From assembly GCA_027625915.1 (NCBI GenBank), contig JANTQA010000051.1, positions 2,728,501-2,792,500 of the forward strand: a stretch of 64,000 bases of DNA, in the 5' to 3' direction. The translations under genes were made by a program, and so were the position numbers. This document shows positions 22,964-34,350 of the stretch, piece by piece. Positions within the stretch are counted from its first letter, which is position 1, and each line of letters opens with the position of its first letter. The notes below the pieces were generated by a model. It searched no databases. It had not been told where the DNA came from and saw only the letters and a program-made list of their open reading frames with translations. Source of the stretch: Anaeramoeba flamelloides (taxonomy: Eukaryota; Metamonada; Anaeramoebidae).

Positions 22964-24001
22964 ATGAATACAAAGCTTGATGAAGATTTAAAAAAAATTG
23001 ACAACTTTTTAAATCAGCGTGATGTTGTGCTCCAAAGGAGAAAGGAAGGAGATCTTTCTCTGGACTCTTTAGAGTTAGCCCAAAAAATCTTATTGATTAA
23101 TCCTGACGTAGCAACATTTTGGGCATTTATCAAAGAGATTTACGAGCACTATGAGGCGACTTCACCAGGCATGGAAAAGTTGATTGAAATTTATAAAAAG
23201 GATCGGGCTCATGTGGAAAAATGCATGGGGATACATCCCAAATCATATTACCTTTGGCACCATCGAAGATGGACAAGTGAAAGAACTCCTCAAATGGATT
23301 GGAAAAAAGAGTTAAAATTATGTAACTATCTTCTAACTTTAGACAAAAGGAATTTCCATTGTTGGAATTACCGAAGGTTTGTCGTGTCGCAATTAAAATT
23401 AAGTTTAAAAGAGGAATTAGATTTTACAACTTTCAAAATTGAAGAAAACTTTTCAAACTATAGTGCCTGGCATAATCGATCGACGATAGTAACAACTTTT
23501 AAAAGAGGCAAAGAAATGGAAGAAAAAGAAAAGCAACAAGAAAAAGAAGAACAAAAAGAAGAAAAAAAACAAGAGCAAGTAAAAGAAGAAAAAAATAAAA
23601 AAACTGAACAAAAAAAAATAATGGAAAAAGAATTTACTTTTAAATTTCAAGAAGAGTTCGAGTTTGTACAAAACGCATTATATGTCGATCCAGAAGATCA
23701 GTCTACTTGGATTTATTTACAGTGGCTGATTTCTCAAAGCTCGAACGAAGGTAAACTTGAGCGAATTAACACCACAATCCAAGTTGTCGAAGAATTGCTT
23801 GAGATTGAACCAAAAAGTAAATGGGGAAATCTAACACATGTATTCTTATTACGAGAAAAAGCGAATAAGGTAGACGATGAAGAAAAACAGAGCAATCTCC
23901 GAAACCACGCAAAAGAAATTATTAATAAACTTATTAAACTTGATCCTCGACATACAAATTTCTATAATGATTTTGCGAATTCAAATAAATCGTTTCTTTA
24001 A
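22964..24001 (+). CDS. RABGGTA: Rab geranylgeranyltransferase alpha subunit
   Basis: A single open frame of 345 residues starts at the first ATG. It carries protein prenyltransferase alpha (PPTA) repeats: KSYYLWHHRRW (93-103), RNFHCWNYRRF (about 119-129), NYSAWHNR (155-162) and DQSTWIYLQW (225-234). The order and spacing, with ELKLC before the second repeat and EEFEFVQNALYVDPEDQS before the fourth, match the Rab enzyme rather than the farnesyltransferase alpha subunit. With its beta subunit and Rab escort protein it attaches geranylgeranyl groups to Rab C-termini in the cytosol. A Lys/Glu/Gln-rich insert of about 40 residues (172-211) separates repeats three and four; this charged low-complexity style also occurs in the 780-residue protein and B55 here. 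The C-terminus lacks the leucine-rich repeats of animal homologues, as in yeast. An additional short upstream exon cannot be excluded. Confidence 0.93.
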   Translation: MNTKLDEDLKKIDNFLNQRDVVLQRRKEGDLSLDSLELAQKILLINPDVATFWAFIKEIYEHYEATSPGMEKLIEIYKKDRAHVEKCMGIHPKSYYLWHHRRWTSERTPQMDWKKELKLCNYLLTLDKRNFHCWNYRRFVVSQLKLSLKEELDFTTFKIEENFSNYSAWHNRSTIVTTFKRGKEMEEKEKQQEKEEQKEEKKQEQVKEEKNKKTEQKKIMEKEFTFKFQEEFEFVQNALYVDPEDQSTWIYLQWLISQSSNEGKLERINTTIQVVEELLEIEPKSKWGNLTHVFLLREKANKVDDEEKQSNLRNHAKEIINKLIKLDPRHTNFYNDFANSNKSFL

Positions 24002-26746
24002 AATAATTAATTGAGTCACATTTAATGTGTATAGTCATTTTCAAAAAGGTGTGCCAAAAAAAGGTTTTCAAAGACCTCTTCTCTCATAAAATAGTTGGTA
24101 AACTTAAGTCAATCTGTTTTCCATGAAAGGTATTCAAAAATCTTTTGTAACACTTTATAAAAACGACTTTATGGCTTTTTCAAGATAGTTATTTAATAAA
24201 ATTACTACTTTTTTTTTTTTTTTTTTCTTTTTTTTTAATACGAACCTAACCCCAAACACTTTTTTCATTATGAAGCAAAATGAAGATTCAAATTGTTGGA
24301 AAAAAGAAAAAGAATTTATATTGTGAATCAAATTTAGAGACTCAACGAGATCTAAAGATTTGAGACCAATTACAAAATTTTCAGAATCAATGAAGTGAAA
24401 AAAAGTAATAATTTAGGTTAACTTTTAATTTTTTTTTGATTTTAGATCTTATCTACTTAAGTTTTATCATTTAATAAAATAAATCCAAAAAAAACAATAG
24501 TATCTTTAATAAAGACACTCAAAATCACAAAAAAGAGTTTTCTAGCTAATTTAATATAACTTAATAATTAAAAATGGTTGTTTATTTTGGGATAATTGCT
24601 TAATTGTTTAATTTCTTTATTATTTTTGATCTGGGTTTGTTGTAAATATAATGGTAATATGTCTTTGCTCTTTAGTGATTATTCTCAAGTCAGATGTGCT
24701 TTTTTTTTTTTTTAGTATTTTAGTATTAATTAGGAACCATTTGGCCTTTTACTTTGTAACACACCTTTTCAGTCTTCAGGAAATTGTACCAGTTAAAAAA
24801 TGGAAAGAAATAAAAAACTTTTTTTTTTATTTATTTTAAAGGAAGGAAATAAATTTTCTCTTACAACAGTTAGGTTTTTTAAATTTGCAAGAATTGATTA
24901 AAATTTTATGATTTTTCTTATATTTGTGAATTCTGATATGGTATCTTGAGTTTTTTTTTAATATTTTGTTTTGATTAGAAAATTTATAAATTTTTGAAAC
25001 AAAAAGAAGAATTAACAAAAAACATATGCACTCTGGGGTACTCTTAGTTAACATGACGTAAACTTTTCGTTAAGTGTTTAAGGATTTAAAAGAATGGAGA
25101 AAATCAAACATTTTACTCAATTCTTTTGAATACTGGAAAATCGAGGCACTCTGCAGTAACTTTATGACACTTGAAGGTGTCCCCTACTTTATAAATTTTT
25201 GATTAGAAATTTGAGCGAGAATCATAATTTTCAAATTCATTAAACAATGACAAAATAAATAAGTGGGTATCTTTTTATTGAATAATATCAAAGATATTAT
25301 TCTTGATTATCAATTTATTAGTTGAATTAATTTTCTAATCCAATTATTCAATTGTCTTTATAGAATAGGAAGTCCCATAAAATTATCTATCGCTTCATTT
25401 ATTTCAAAGTATTGAATGTTTTATATATAAATTGCGAGATTTTGTATTTTTTTATTCTTAGCATATGCACAAACAGAATATCTATTTTTTCAATTTGTGG
25501 AATTTCGTAGTTTTAATATTGGAGTGAAATATTTCATTTTTAAACCATTTATTGTCACTTTCTTTATATTTGGAAAATTCTGGAAAAGATGGGCACTCAT
25601 CAACAATTGACCACACCCAATGAAAATTGACTGTACAATAATTTATTAATATTTTTATTATACCTGAAAAAATTTTAAATATTATTGGCCCACCGATCAA
25701 GAATTATTTATTATTAAATTTTCTATAAATAAATTTAGATTCGTATATAATAATTTTACTTTTTAGACTTGGTAATTAATATTTTTATCATCTTTTTGTA
25801 AAAATTTTAAATTATTTCATATGTGACCAAAACCACGAATTTCTTTATGATTCTGTATATTCTTTTATATAATCTAAGGTCTGAATTAGATTATCTTGTT
25901 TTGGATTTAAAAATGTTTCGAGAAGTTTATGGTTTAATATTGAAAAAATTTCAATGTATTTATTTATCTTCAAACTTCAATTGTGTTGAAATATTCTGGG
26001 TTTGGTAAAAGATAGTTAGGTCAAAAAATATCGAAGGAATATATATTGTTTTAAACCTTTGTAATTCTACTCCATTAAATATTTTCATTTTTGATTTTTT
26101 TTGTCTGTAGATATGATAAAAAAGAATTGAAAGGGTATTTCAAAATATATTTTTTGAATACACATTTACAATTTGAAAATATGATAGTTTTTTATCATCT
26201 GTTAGTCCCATTTTCAGCAATTTTAAAAAAAAATAAATTTATTTGTGACATTATCAATCCTATAACGAATTTTTATAAAATTATATTAAGTTATTTAGGT
26301 TAACAAGTACACTCTCATTTTGTATATTGTGACTGTAAGAATATATATATCTAAGAATAAACGAAAACACTTTTTTCTTTCTCGGAAAGATATCAAAAGG
26401 TTCGGTCAACACCACGCTGAAGGTATAACAATTAAATTAAGCCACATTTTATGTGAATTATTTTTTTATTTTGATTAATTCCCCCCAAATACTAATATAT
26501 GTGACAAAATCTTAGATCAATTGGCAACTGGGTATTTTAAATATTTTTCTAAATTTTATGGATCATCTTGTTTTTGGGATTATTTATTATATTTTTTTTT
26601 TCTTGAAAATAAATTTGATAATCAAACAAACATAGTTTTTTTTAATTCTGTTTTTTTCTAAATTATGAAAAAATCATCAACATTTAATATGAATATTGTT
26701 TTTAAATTAAGAGAGTTTGAATATATATATATATATATATATATTA

Positions 26747-26942
26747 CAGTCAGTTTCGCTTTTAAGGCACAAACTTTCAACGAAATTTAAGGCATAAAAA
26801 AATCTCAAATTAAAGCACAAAATTTGGAATTTTTTTTTTTACAATTTATTTTACTAGCATCTGAATTTTTTGCATTAATTTGAGATTTTTTTTGTGCCTT
26901 AAATTTCGTTGAAAGTTTGTGCCTTAAAAGTGAAACTGACTG
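26747..26942. mobile_element. Tc1/mariner-like MITE, family B copy 2 (best preserved)
   Basis: The element is 196 bp, flanked by TA. The left arm is CAGTCAGTTTCGCTTTTAAG, GCACAAACTTTCAACGAAAT, and the right arm is its near-perfect complement ending CTTAAAAGTGAAACTGACTG. The TIRs are about 65 bp with very few mismatches around a short T-rich loop. It is inserted at the end of an (AT)n microsatellite. The high arm identity suggests this is among the youngest copies in the window. Confidence 0.88.
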
Positions 26943-26958
26943 TAAAAATTTGATTGTA

Positions 26959-27556
26959 AACTATTTTTCAGAAATTTTGACTCACTTTATAATGTTAATG
27001 GGGGTTATTTTGAGGGTTTTATTCCAGTATTCTTAATAAAAAATGTTTTTCCAATTTTTGGATGAGAATCATTTTTTCTAATTTTGCAAATTTCAAATTT
27101 TTCTTTTTCTTTTTTTTTTTTTTTTTTTTTTTGTTTCTTTTTTTTTTAAAATTTTTTTTTAAAAATTTTTGCTTTTTTTTTTTTAATCTAAAAAAGATCA
27201 TGTGGAAAAAAAACAGAGATATTCAAAAAGACAAATAATCACAATGAAAATTATGACTACGTAGTGTATTTGAAAATGAATTTTTTTATTCATAAAAAAT
27301 CTTGTTGTTCAACTTTTTTTCAGTGAAAGTTCAGTAATAAAAAATCTGTAATGCTCATTTCAAAAATTATTACTCACTTTTTTTTAGTATTTGGTTTTTT
27401 TTTTTAATTTTTAATATATCAGTATTTTATATATTTAAAATGACTTAAAAGTGAATTTCCAATCAGATTTAGTTCTTAATTGTTCTTGAATACTAAAGGA
27501 TAATTCATTTTTTCAATTTATTATTTCAGATGAGTAACAATTTTTGAAAAAGAGTT
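26959..27556. mobile_element. TA-flanked inverted-repeat element, family A copy 2
   Basis: The element is 598 bp, flanked by TA (26957-26958 and 27557-27558). The left end is AACTATTTTTCAGAAATTTT then GACTCAC; the right end, complemented, is AACTCTTTTTCAAAAATTGT then TACTCAT. It is collinear with copy 1 at 20298-20851, including ATAATGTTAATG after the left TIR, TTTTGAGGGTTTTATTCCAG, and TTCAGTGAAAGTTCAGTAAT. A long T-run near 27110-27180 accounts for the length difference. Confidence 0.75.
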
Positions 27557-27579
27557 TAGATATTGATAAATTCAAAAAT

Positions 27580-28130
27580 CCTCATTTTTTTAAAAACCCC
27601 ATTCTAAAAATTTGGACACACTCAAAATCAAAAATTGTCAAAAAAAACCAGTTTATTGTATTTTTCCAAACCTAATATAAATCAAAATTTAAGTTACCGG
27701 GTATTTATGGTTTAATAAGTAATCATTTTAATTCAAATAAAAGAAAAAAACTCTAAAACTCAAAAATAAAAATTAGATATGTCAAAATAATGAAACGAAC
27801 AGAACAAAACATACATTGGTAAATTTGTTGACATTTCATTAACAATTGTTGGTCGATCAAATGATAAGATACCATCTCCCAACTGTATGCTATTTTTCAA
27901 TTAACAAAACTCAACACTAACCTTCTATTAAACCATTGAAAAAAAAAATTCAGATCTAACCAAACATATTACGTAACTGCAAAAAAGGAAATGAAAACAA
28001 AAAAAAAAGACAAAAAATGAAATAACTTGTAAAATATGAATTCCTTTCAAATTGAATTTAAAGTGCTGTTTTGGTGTTCTTTCAACTGTTTAAACTATAT
28101 CCAAATTTTTTGAATATAGTTTATTTTTCG
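27580..28130. repeat. Dispersed repeat family K, copy 2
   Basis: This is diverged but collinear with 3455-4000. Shared blocks are CGATCAAATG, AACTCAACACTAAC against AACTCAACTTTAGC, TTGAAAAAAAAAATT, CGTAACTGCAAAAAAGGAAA against CGTAATTGAAAAATGAAATC, and TTTCAACTGT near the end. No coding potential is seen. Confidence 0.42.
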
Positions 28131-28904
28131 GATTTTTACAATTTTTTTCCTTAATTTTGATAAAGTAGATAATAAAAATATACTTGTTTCAAATGGTAAG
28201 TAACATTTTTAAAGTATTTTGACCTTCTAAAAATTCTTTGTTGAGGGTTTTTTTGAAAGTTGATTCAATAAATGGGTTACCCTTTGAAAGGAACTTCAAT
28301 GTTTTTTTTCTTTTGTATTAATTGATATATTCAAGATTTAAAATTTAACCTGGAAATTACTCAAGTTTATTTTGAGAAAGTGGAACATTTTATAATTATC
28401 GCAATAATGTTCTTTTTTTAAGATTTTCTGTTGAAAAATTAGTCAGATAAACCCAATTTGATTAGATATACTGGGTGAACCTGTAATAGATAATTTCTAT
28501 TTAATATAATATTTTTCATCATAATATTCTCTAAAAAAAAAAAAAAGAAAAAAGTAAATTAATGATTTTTTGAGGAAACTGAGATTCTATGAAATTTAAT
28601 GAAAAAATATTTATATGGTAAGGATATAAATAATTTTTTAAATAGGTCCAAATTATCAATATAATATTCTCCAATATTTTGAAAATTTTATCAAGATTAA
28701 TTCTCGCACAGTATAAAATACAGAAAAATAAAATCAATTATCAGTAATTTTCCCGATTTAATATTACCACAAAAAGGACAGTATAAAAAAATCTAAAATC
28801 TTTTATTTATTCAACCCAATCTAACAAAATAATTACGATTATTATTGTGAATCGATAAACGAAGAATATTCATCTTGTATATTCAAATTAACTAGATTTT
28901 AAAT

Positions 28905-30070
28905 ATTTAATTCACTTTATAAGTTTAATGGAAGTTGTTTTGAGGGTTTATTCACAGTATTCTTAAGAAAAAAAAATATTGAAATTTTTGGATCATTTTT
29001 TCTAATTTTACAAATTTTTGATTTTCTTTTTTTTTGTTTTTGAAAAATATTTCTTTTTTATATAAAAATGTTATCCTTAGAAAAAATACTCAAAAGCTCC
29101 TTAATATGGTTAATCAAAATTACGAAATTTATTGTTCTTGTCGATAATTTTTTATCAAATCTCTTATGGTTAGAAAACTTAAGGTAATAAAGAAAAAATG
29201 AAAATAAAAAAATTGAAAATAAAAAATTCCTAAAATAGTAAAAAAATATACAAATTCGAGTATATAGTGCCCCACTTTTCGGAGTTGTGGAATACCAATT
29301 TATTAATCACAGTTTGTGGAATCTTATTATTAATAATCTTTCTATCGGGTTTTTACTCCTCCTGTTTCAGTGGGGTGTCTAGGTTTTCCAGGATTCGAAA
29401 TAATTTAGTAAAATCCTTGATTTAACTAAATTCTTTCAAACCCTGGAAAACCTAACGACAGTGGATAATTTTTAATTTGGTCATATAAATGATATAATAT
29501 TTTTTTACTTTAATGTTTTAATTATTTTTCTTCTTCTCTTTTTTTATTTAGTAAATTTTCTTTGATTACTCCTTTCTTACAATAAATAAATAAAAATAAT
29601 TCTTTTTTCTTTTTATTTTTCATTTTTTCTTTTTCTTTTTCTTTTTTTTTTTTTCTTTTTGAAAGTATTGTTTTTCTTTTGTTTTTCTTTTTTTTTTGAT
29701 CTTTTTTTTTTGGAAAACATCCTGTGTATTGAAAAAAGATCTTCTAAAAGAATTCCAATCACTAAAAACATTGAGACTTATGTAATGTCTTTTAAAATGA
29801 ATTTAATTATTTGCAAAAATATGTTAAACTTTCTTTCAGTGAAAATTCAGTAACTAAAAATCGGTAATGCTCATTTCAAAAATTGTTATTCACTTTTTTT
29901 TAGTTTTTGGTTTTATTGTTTTTAATTTTTAAAATATCAGATTTTTATATATTTATAATGATTTAAAATTGAATTAAAAATCAGATTTAATTATTTGTTG
30001 TACGTGAATACTAAAGGATATATAATTTTTTTTTCAATTTATTATTTCAGATGAATGGCAATTTTTTAAA
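28905..30070. mobile_element. Family A copy 3, interrupted by about 570-600 bp
   Basis: The left part (28912 to about 29055: TTCACTTTATAAGTTTAATGG, TTTTGAGGGTTTATTCACAG) and right part (about 29650-30070: CAGTGAAAATTCAGTAACT, AATACTAAAGGATAT, TTTATTATTTCAGATGAAT) match the two halves of copies 1 and 2. The intervening 29060-29650 is absent from those copies, so it is a later insertion or unrelated filler. Both terminal repeats are decayed here, which suggests this is the oldest of the three copies. Confidence 0.6.
29380..29455. repeat. Hairpin inside the family A interruption
   Basis: GTCTAGGTTTTCCAGGATTC and its near-complement GAAACCCTGGAAAACCTAAC are arranged as TCTAGGTTTTCCAGG...CCTGGAAAACCTAACG around a short centre. 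Arms are about 33 bp with a few mismatches. It may be a tiny foldback element or the core of the sequence that interrupted family A copy 3. Confidence 0.55.
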
Positions 30071-30759
30071 TGGTACTTAGTTATCATAGAATTGAGTTTT
30101 AAAAATCAATATTATTATAAATTTTCCAAATTTTTCAGAAATAACTTCTGAAAAATCCATAATATAAGTCTAAAATTCCAATTTAAATTCTCATTTAAAA
30201 TGAAAAGAAAAAATATTTTTTTTACAAAATAAAAGCAAAAAAATTTTCATTTTTTTGAACATTAGAGTTAGTCGAAAATAGAAATCACCAAATATTCTAA
30301 TAACAAAAATTTAATGAAAATTTGATAAAAAAAAATACACAAAAAATACTTTACAAATTTTTAAAACAATTTATTTATTAAAAAAAAAAATTTACTTCTT
30401 AAAAGATAATTAATAAAATAGTTTATCATCCCTGTTAGTTTTTCTAAATTCACCACTAATGTAATTAATTAATTGAATATATTTCTTTTTTTCATTTTAT
30501 TTTCTTATATATTTATCTTTCTTTTTTTCTTTTTAATTTTTAATTTTTTTTGTATTTCGATGCTGTGTTTTTTTTTTTTTTCTTTTTTTTTTTTCTTTCT
30601 TTTCCACATTGTTAAATAAGATAAAAATAGATGATGGTTGGTAGTTGAACATTAATGGTTGATGGTTAATGGTTTCTAATATTGAAATGAAAATAATTAA
30701 AAATATATACTCAAAAAAAAAAAAAAAATAACAAAGTTAATATAAAACAAATACATTTG

Positions 30760-33102
30760 TTATTTTTTTTTAGTAATCCATTCTGTTTTAATATTGGTTT
30801 CATTTTCTTGTAATTGGCTGGGCTTTTTTCTAGATTTCAGGGGAGACTGGTCAAAAGTATTTCGGCATAAGCTGGCCAACTTGGGGTTTGTGATGAGGTT
30901 TTGGAAGGGGAAAGTCTGCAGCACGTTATCCTTTCTGAATGACATTTTGGAAACGTAATCCTTTGAGATGATCCCCCAGTATTCGCCGTTATTGACACCG
31001 AATTCCTGCACTAGCTCCCTGACGATTTTTAGCTTTGTTCCCCTGTTGTGGAAGTATAGATTCATGGGGTCGTTGTTGTAGGGGCAAGTGATTAAATGGT
31101 AATAGCTTTCGATTTCCTTTTTCCGGTTCATCAGGTCCTTGGCTAGCAGCATGCAGCTTAATAAGAATTTGGATTTGCCCAAATAAAACAAATGCCTTTC
31201 AAAAAAGATGGATTGGTCTTTAATTAAGAAAAATTGGCTTAGCCTGTCTGAAAACCTTTTGTTAAACCAATACATTAGCACGTGCTGAGGATAAATTTTA
31301 TGGAAAAGTTTTTCTAATTTGAGATTAATTTCATCTGGTTTCTTTTGGTCTTCGGATTTGTTTTTTGTTTTATCTGCTTTTGGCGAGTGATCCAATTCGT
31401 ACAATTCTTCCAAGACCTCCCAAAATTCATTTGTGATCTTTGGGATCGTTTCGCTAAATGCTAAAGACAGGACACCCAAGAATATTTCCAAAACAAATTC
31501 TGTAAATGTCCTTCTTGAGTTTGAGAGCAAATATTTTAACTGCTTTTTGATTGATTGCACTTCCTTTTGGTTGGCATTAAAAACAGCGCCTATCTTGTCC
31601 GCAAATTGGTTAGTGTATGGCTTTAAGATTTTCATTGAGCCCCCGCCCATGATGACCCAGAGCTGCCCGGACATTAATTTGAAAACGTCTTTACCGGTTT
31701 CAACAACGGACGAGTTTTGTCGCTGTAGGGCACACGAATTGATTTTTTCGATTTCCTTTGATTTGATTTTGATTTTATATTTGGTTTTCTTTTTCTTATT
31801 TTTACTTTTTTCTTTATTTCTTTCTTTCTTTTTCTCCTTTTCCTGAAGAATGCCATTTTGATTTCTGTGGTTGCCTTGTTCTTTTAATTTTTCTTGGTAT
31901 TCTCGTTTTCTTCGATCGCCCTCGGGTTCGTGTATGTCGTAAATTGGCATTTGATCATTCCCCTCGTCCTTGCACTTGTCCTTGCCCTTGTCGTTTTTGG
32001 TGTTGGTCTTCTTCTTCTTCTTCTTCTTCTTCTTCTTCTTCTTCTTCTTCTTCCCCTTGCCCCCCTTCTTCTTCTTCTTCTTGTTTTTGATAATAATGCC
32101 TTTGTCTTGGTCTTGTTGGAATTCTTCTTCACTTTCAATATCTGGTTCCATTCGAATAAAATCAGGGATATCGTTAGGGTAAATGTCATAGCCAAGGTAT
32201 TGGTTTTGTTGGCCGTTAGAGCTTTCGTTTGTGTTCTGATCATCGAAGAAATTTTTCGATGTTTGAAAACTGTTTTCTCGTTTAAATTCCCCAAAGCCCA
32301 AAAACCGATCTAATTCTAAATCTGCAAGATCGCCTTGGGGTAATTCATAAGCCTCTTCGTCGTCTTCATCAGAACCATAATTTGGATCGTCTGCATAAAA
32401 ATTTGTCGTGTTCATTTGTGCTTCGAGCACGGAAATGACAGAATTGGGTAATTGGAATATGAGTGTGCTTTTCTTTTTTAATAAATTTGTGTTCTTTTTA
32501 ATTTCCGTTTCTTCATTTTCGTCATCTCCAAATGTTAACTCACTTGAAAAGTGCTCTTCGACTTGTTCAAATTCATTAATCTCTGGAACAATTTCGGTAA
32601 GGTATATGTCTGGGTTTTTGAAGTCTTCTTGCAACTGTTGCCGTAATGCCAGACTTAAGTCCTTGCTTGAAGGCCTGCGCAGTTGTTCCTGGATCAGGAT
32701 CGAAGACTGACTTGCCCTTTTTTGCAGTGAGCAGAGTCTGTTGGGCTTGCAATCGAGTTTTTTTTCAGCCTGAACAATGATGGGCTTTAGACTACAGGAA
32801 GAGACAGATCGAGCAAACTCTCGGACACTTTGGGTTTTTTTTAATTTTTTCTTCACACAGAAGCGACTAGAGCCATTCTTTTCTCTTTCTTTTTCGTTTT
32901 CGTTCTCTTTTTCTTTTAGCTTGTCGTTTTCAGCTCCTTTTTCGTTTTCTTTGATTGTTCTTCTTGTTTCAAACGAACCCTCACCCACAGGAGAAAACTC
33001 TGTTCCAAAAAAGTTAAAAGGATCAACATAGCTTTCGTTTACACTGTACACATTTACGTCTTTCATAATTGTTAAACTTGAAACATTACAAAAGGATTCC
33101 AT
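30760..33102 (-). CDS. Unrecognised 780-residue charged protein with poly-lysine tract
   Basis: This is an intronless 2343-bp frame; the ATG at 33102 is preceded by AAAA. Composition is less AT-biased than its surroundings, which supports real coding. The N-terminal half is Ser/Glu-rich and disordered: a KEKENENEKEREK-type segment near residue 65, then acidic blocks around 240-260 (GSDEDDEEAYELPQGD). A run of more than 20 lysines near residues 345-367 is encoded by an (AAG)n repeat read from 32007-32052. From about residue 475 to the end the sequence becomes globular and probably helical, with hydrophobic stretches such as FVLEIFLGVLSLAF and HVLMYWFNKRF. No signal peptide or membrane segment is convincing. 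The lysine tract could act in nuclear or nucleolar targeting; this is inference. No family is recognised, so no function is assigned. Confidence 0.85.
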   Translation of the reverse strand: MESFCNVSSLTIMKDVNVYSVNESYVDPFNFFGTEFSPVGEGSFETRRTIKENEKGAENDKLKEKENENEKEREKNGSSRFCVKKKLKKTQSVREFARSVSSCSLKPIIVQAEKKLDCKPNRLCSLQKRASQSSILIQEQLRRPSSKDLSLALRQQLQEDFKNPDIYLTEIVPEINEFEQVEEHFSSELTFGDDENEETEIKKNTNLLKKKSTLIFQLPNSVISVLEAQMNTTNFYADDPNYGSDEDDEEAYELPQGDLADLELDRFLGFGEFKRENSFQTSKNFFDDQNTNESSNGQQNQYLGYDIYPNDIPDFIRMEPDIESEEEFQQDQDKGIIIKNKKKKKKGGKGKKKKKKKKKKKKKKKTNTKNDKGKDKCKDEGNDQMPIYDIHEPEGDRRKREYQEKLKEQGNHRNQNGILQEKEKKKERNKEKSKNKKKKTKYKIKIKSKEIEKINSCALQRQNSSVVETGKDVFKLMSGQLWVIMGGGSMKILKPYTNQFADKIGAVFNANQKEVQSIKKQLKYLLSNSRRTFTEFVLEIFLGVLSLAFSETIPKITNEFWEVLEELYELDHSPKADKTKNKSEDQKKPDEINLKLEKLFHKIYPQHVLMYWFNKRFSDRLSQFFLIKDQSIFFERHLFYLGKSKFLLSCMLLAKDLMNRKKEIESYYHLITCPYNNDPMNLYFHNRGTKLKIVRELVQEFGVNNGEYWGIISKDYVSKMSFRKDNVLQTFPFQNLITNPKLASLCRNTFDQSPLKSRKKPSQLQENETNIKTEWITKKK
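32007..32052 (-). repeat. (AAG)n trinucleotide repeat coding poly-lysine
   Basis: An uninterrupted CTT/TTC run on the plus strand encodes lysine in the minus-strand gene; a shorter second run follows at about 32066-32082 after a GGKGK-coding spacer. It is likely to vary in length between alleles. Confidence 0.9.
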
Positions 33103-33982
33103 TTTTCAACTTTGGTTTTGGTCACTATTTTGGTTGTTTTGGTTTGAAATTCTGCTTTTCTTCTCGTGAGGTTTTTATTTTTGGAAGAAATAAAAGTTCG
33201 AATTCTGTTTTTAGAAATTAAAAAAATGTTTTCTACTTTTCGCCAATCTTTTGATAAACAATTTTTTTTTCGTTACCTTTTAGTCTTTTTTTTGTGATAA
33301 ACAGGCCTGAAATCTCTTGGTTTTTGTTCTCTTGTCAAAATCATTTGGGAAACACAAATTTAAAAGTTTTTCCTTCCAAATATAGATTATTTTTTAATTA
33401 TCAACCAATTGGATTCCCCAAGTTTTTCAAAAAGATCACCTTTGTCAATCATCAAAGTGTTTCTTTGGTATTGTGTGGGAAAAATTGTCTATTTTAATCT
33501 GTTTTATTCTTGATTTTGAATTGTTTTTCTGAATAGATTTTCTGATTTTCAGAACACGATTTTTATGAAGCATAAGTCACCTCACACAACAAAACAGCGA
33601 TGTTAAAAGAATTGTAATCAATTTGTTTGTGATTGGATAATCTTTCTAAATTTCCGATATTGTTCTTTAATTTTTTTCAAGTTTTACTTTTCTTTGGTAA
33701 TCAGAAAATTTCAACTTGAAGAATGTCTAAAGTGTTAACTAATAGTTTCTTTTGTCTTTTTGTCAATTACTCAAAGATCTTCAATTTAAAAATAAATTGT
33801 GTTTGAATGGAACTTTCCTTTATTTTTTGAAAAAAAAAAAATGTGAAATATTTTCTACTCTTGGGATTGTTTTTTTGAACTTAATATGATGGGTTTTGTT
33901 TGAAAACAATGTACCCTTTTTATAAATCATCAAAAGAAGAAAAAAAGTTACACCTTATCAACATTTCAAAAAGATTCGACAT

Positions 33983-34350
33983 TTAAGGGTATAGGTACTC
34001 TCTAAAATTGACTTAAAATTGAATTGCAAATTAAATCAGTTTTCTTTTGTTCAAATGATTCTAAATAATGTGGGGTGTATTTTAGAGTACATTAAATAAT
34101 ATATTTTTTACGAATGATCACAATTAAAAATTTTAATTTTGAAATTCTTTTTTTAATTCCTTTTCCAAATCAAAAGACAGAAATCCAAAACAAGTAGTAT
34201 TTCGGCAATTAATAATTGTTATTTAAAACTTCCTAAAAGCAATAATTTTTAATTTTTTTTGATTTCAAAGTTTAACTCAATAATCGTCCACATAAAAAAC
34301 AAAAATTAATTCTATTGTTTTCTTTTTAAAACTCCTTACAATAGCAGTAT
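33983..34350. mobile_element. TTAA-ended element, family I copy 2 (opposite orientation)
   Basis: It begins TTAAGGGTATAGGTACTCTC and runs collinear with the reverse complement of 480-808: GATCACAATTAAAAATTTTA, GGAATTAAAAAAAG (complement), AATAATCGTCC against GATTATTGAG. The far end is not clearly defined. The match shows that the 55-808 element is a repeat family and gives its orientation. Confidence 0.5.

Larger units (their letters stand above)
24002..30759. other. 6.7-kb spacer with clustered MITEs
   Basis: No gene is supported; all open frames are short and AT-driven. Contents: a repeat fragment at about 25080-25240 similar to the flanks of the 14.5-kb foldback, an (AT)n tract at 26721-26744 directly beside a family B MITE (26747-26942), a family A element beginning 16 bp later (26959-27556), a family K repeat (about 27580-28130), and an interrupted family A copy (about 28905-30070). 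The final 600 bp before the minus-strand gene's stop are A/T runs. Confidence 0.5.

Noticed and set aside
25823-26303. Two open frames of 60-70 codons on the plus strand
   Set aside because: They are rich in Phe, Leu, Ile and Tyr as expected from AT-rich noncoding DNA, with no recognisable motif and no splice partners.
31884-32313. Open frames on both strands overlapping the 780-residue gene, with Arg-rich, Leu-rich or Phe-rich runs
   Set aside because: They are other-frame readings of the (AAG)n repeat and of the real gene; only the minus-strand 780-codon frame has plausible composition.
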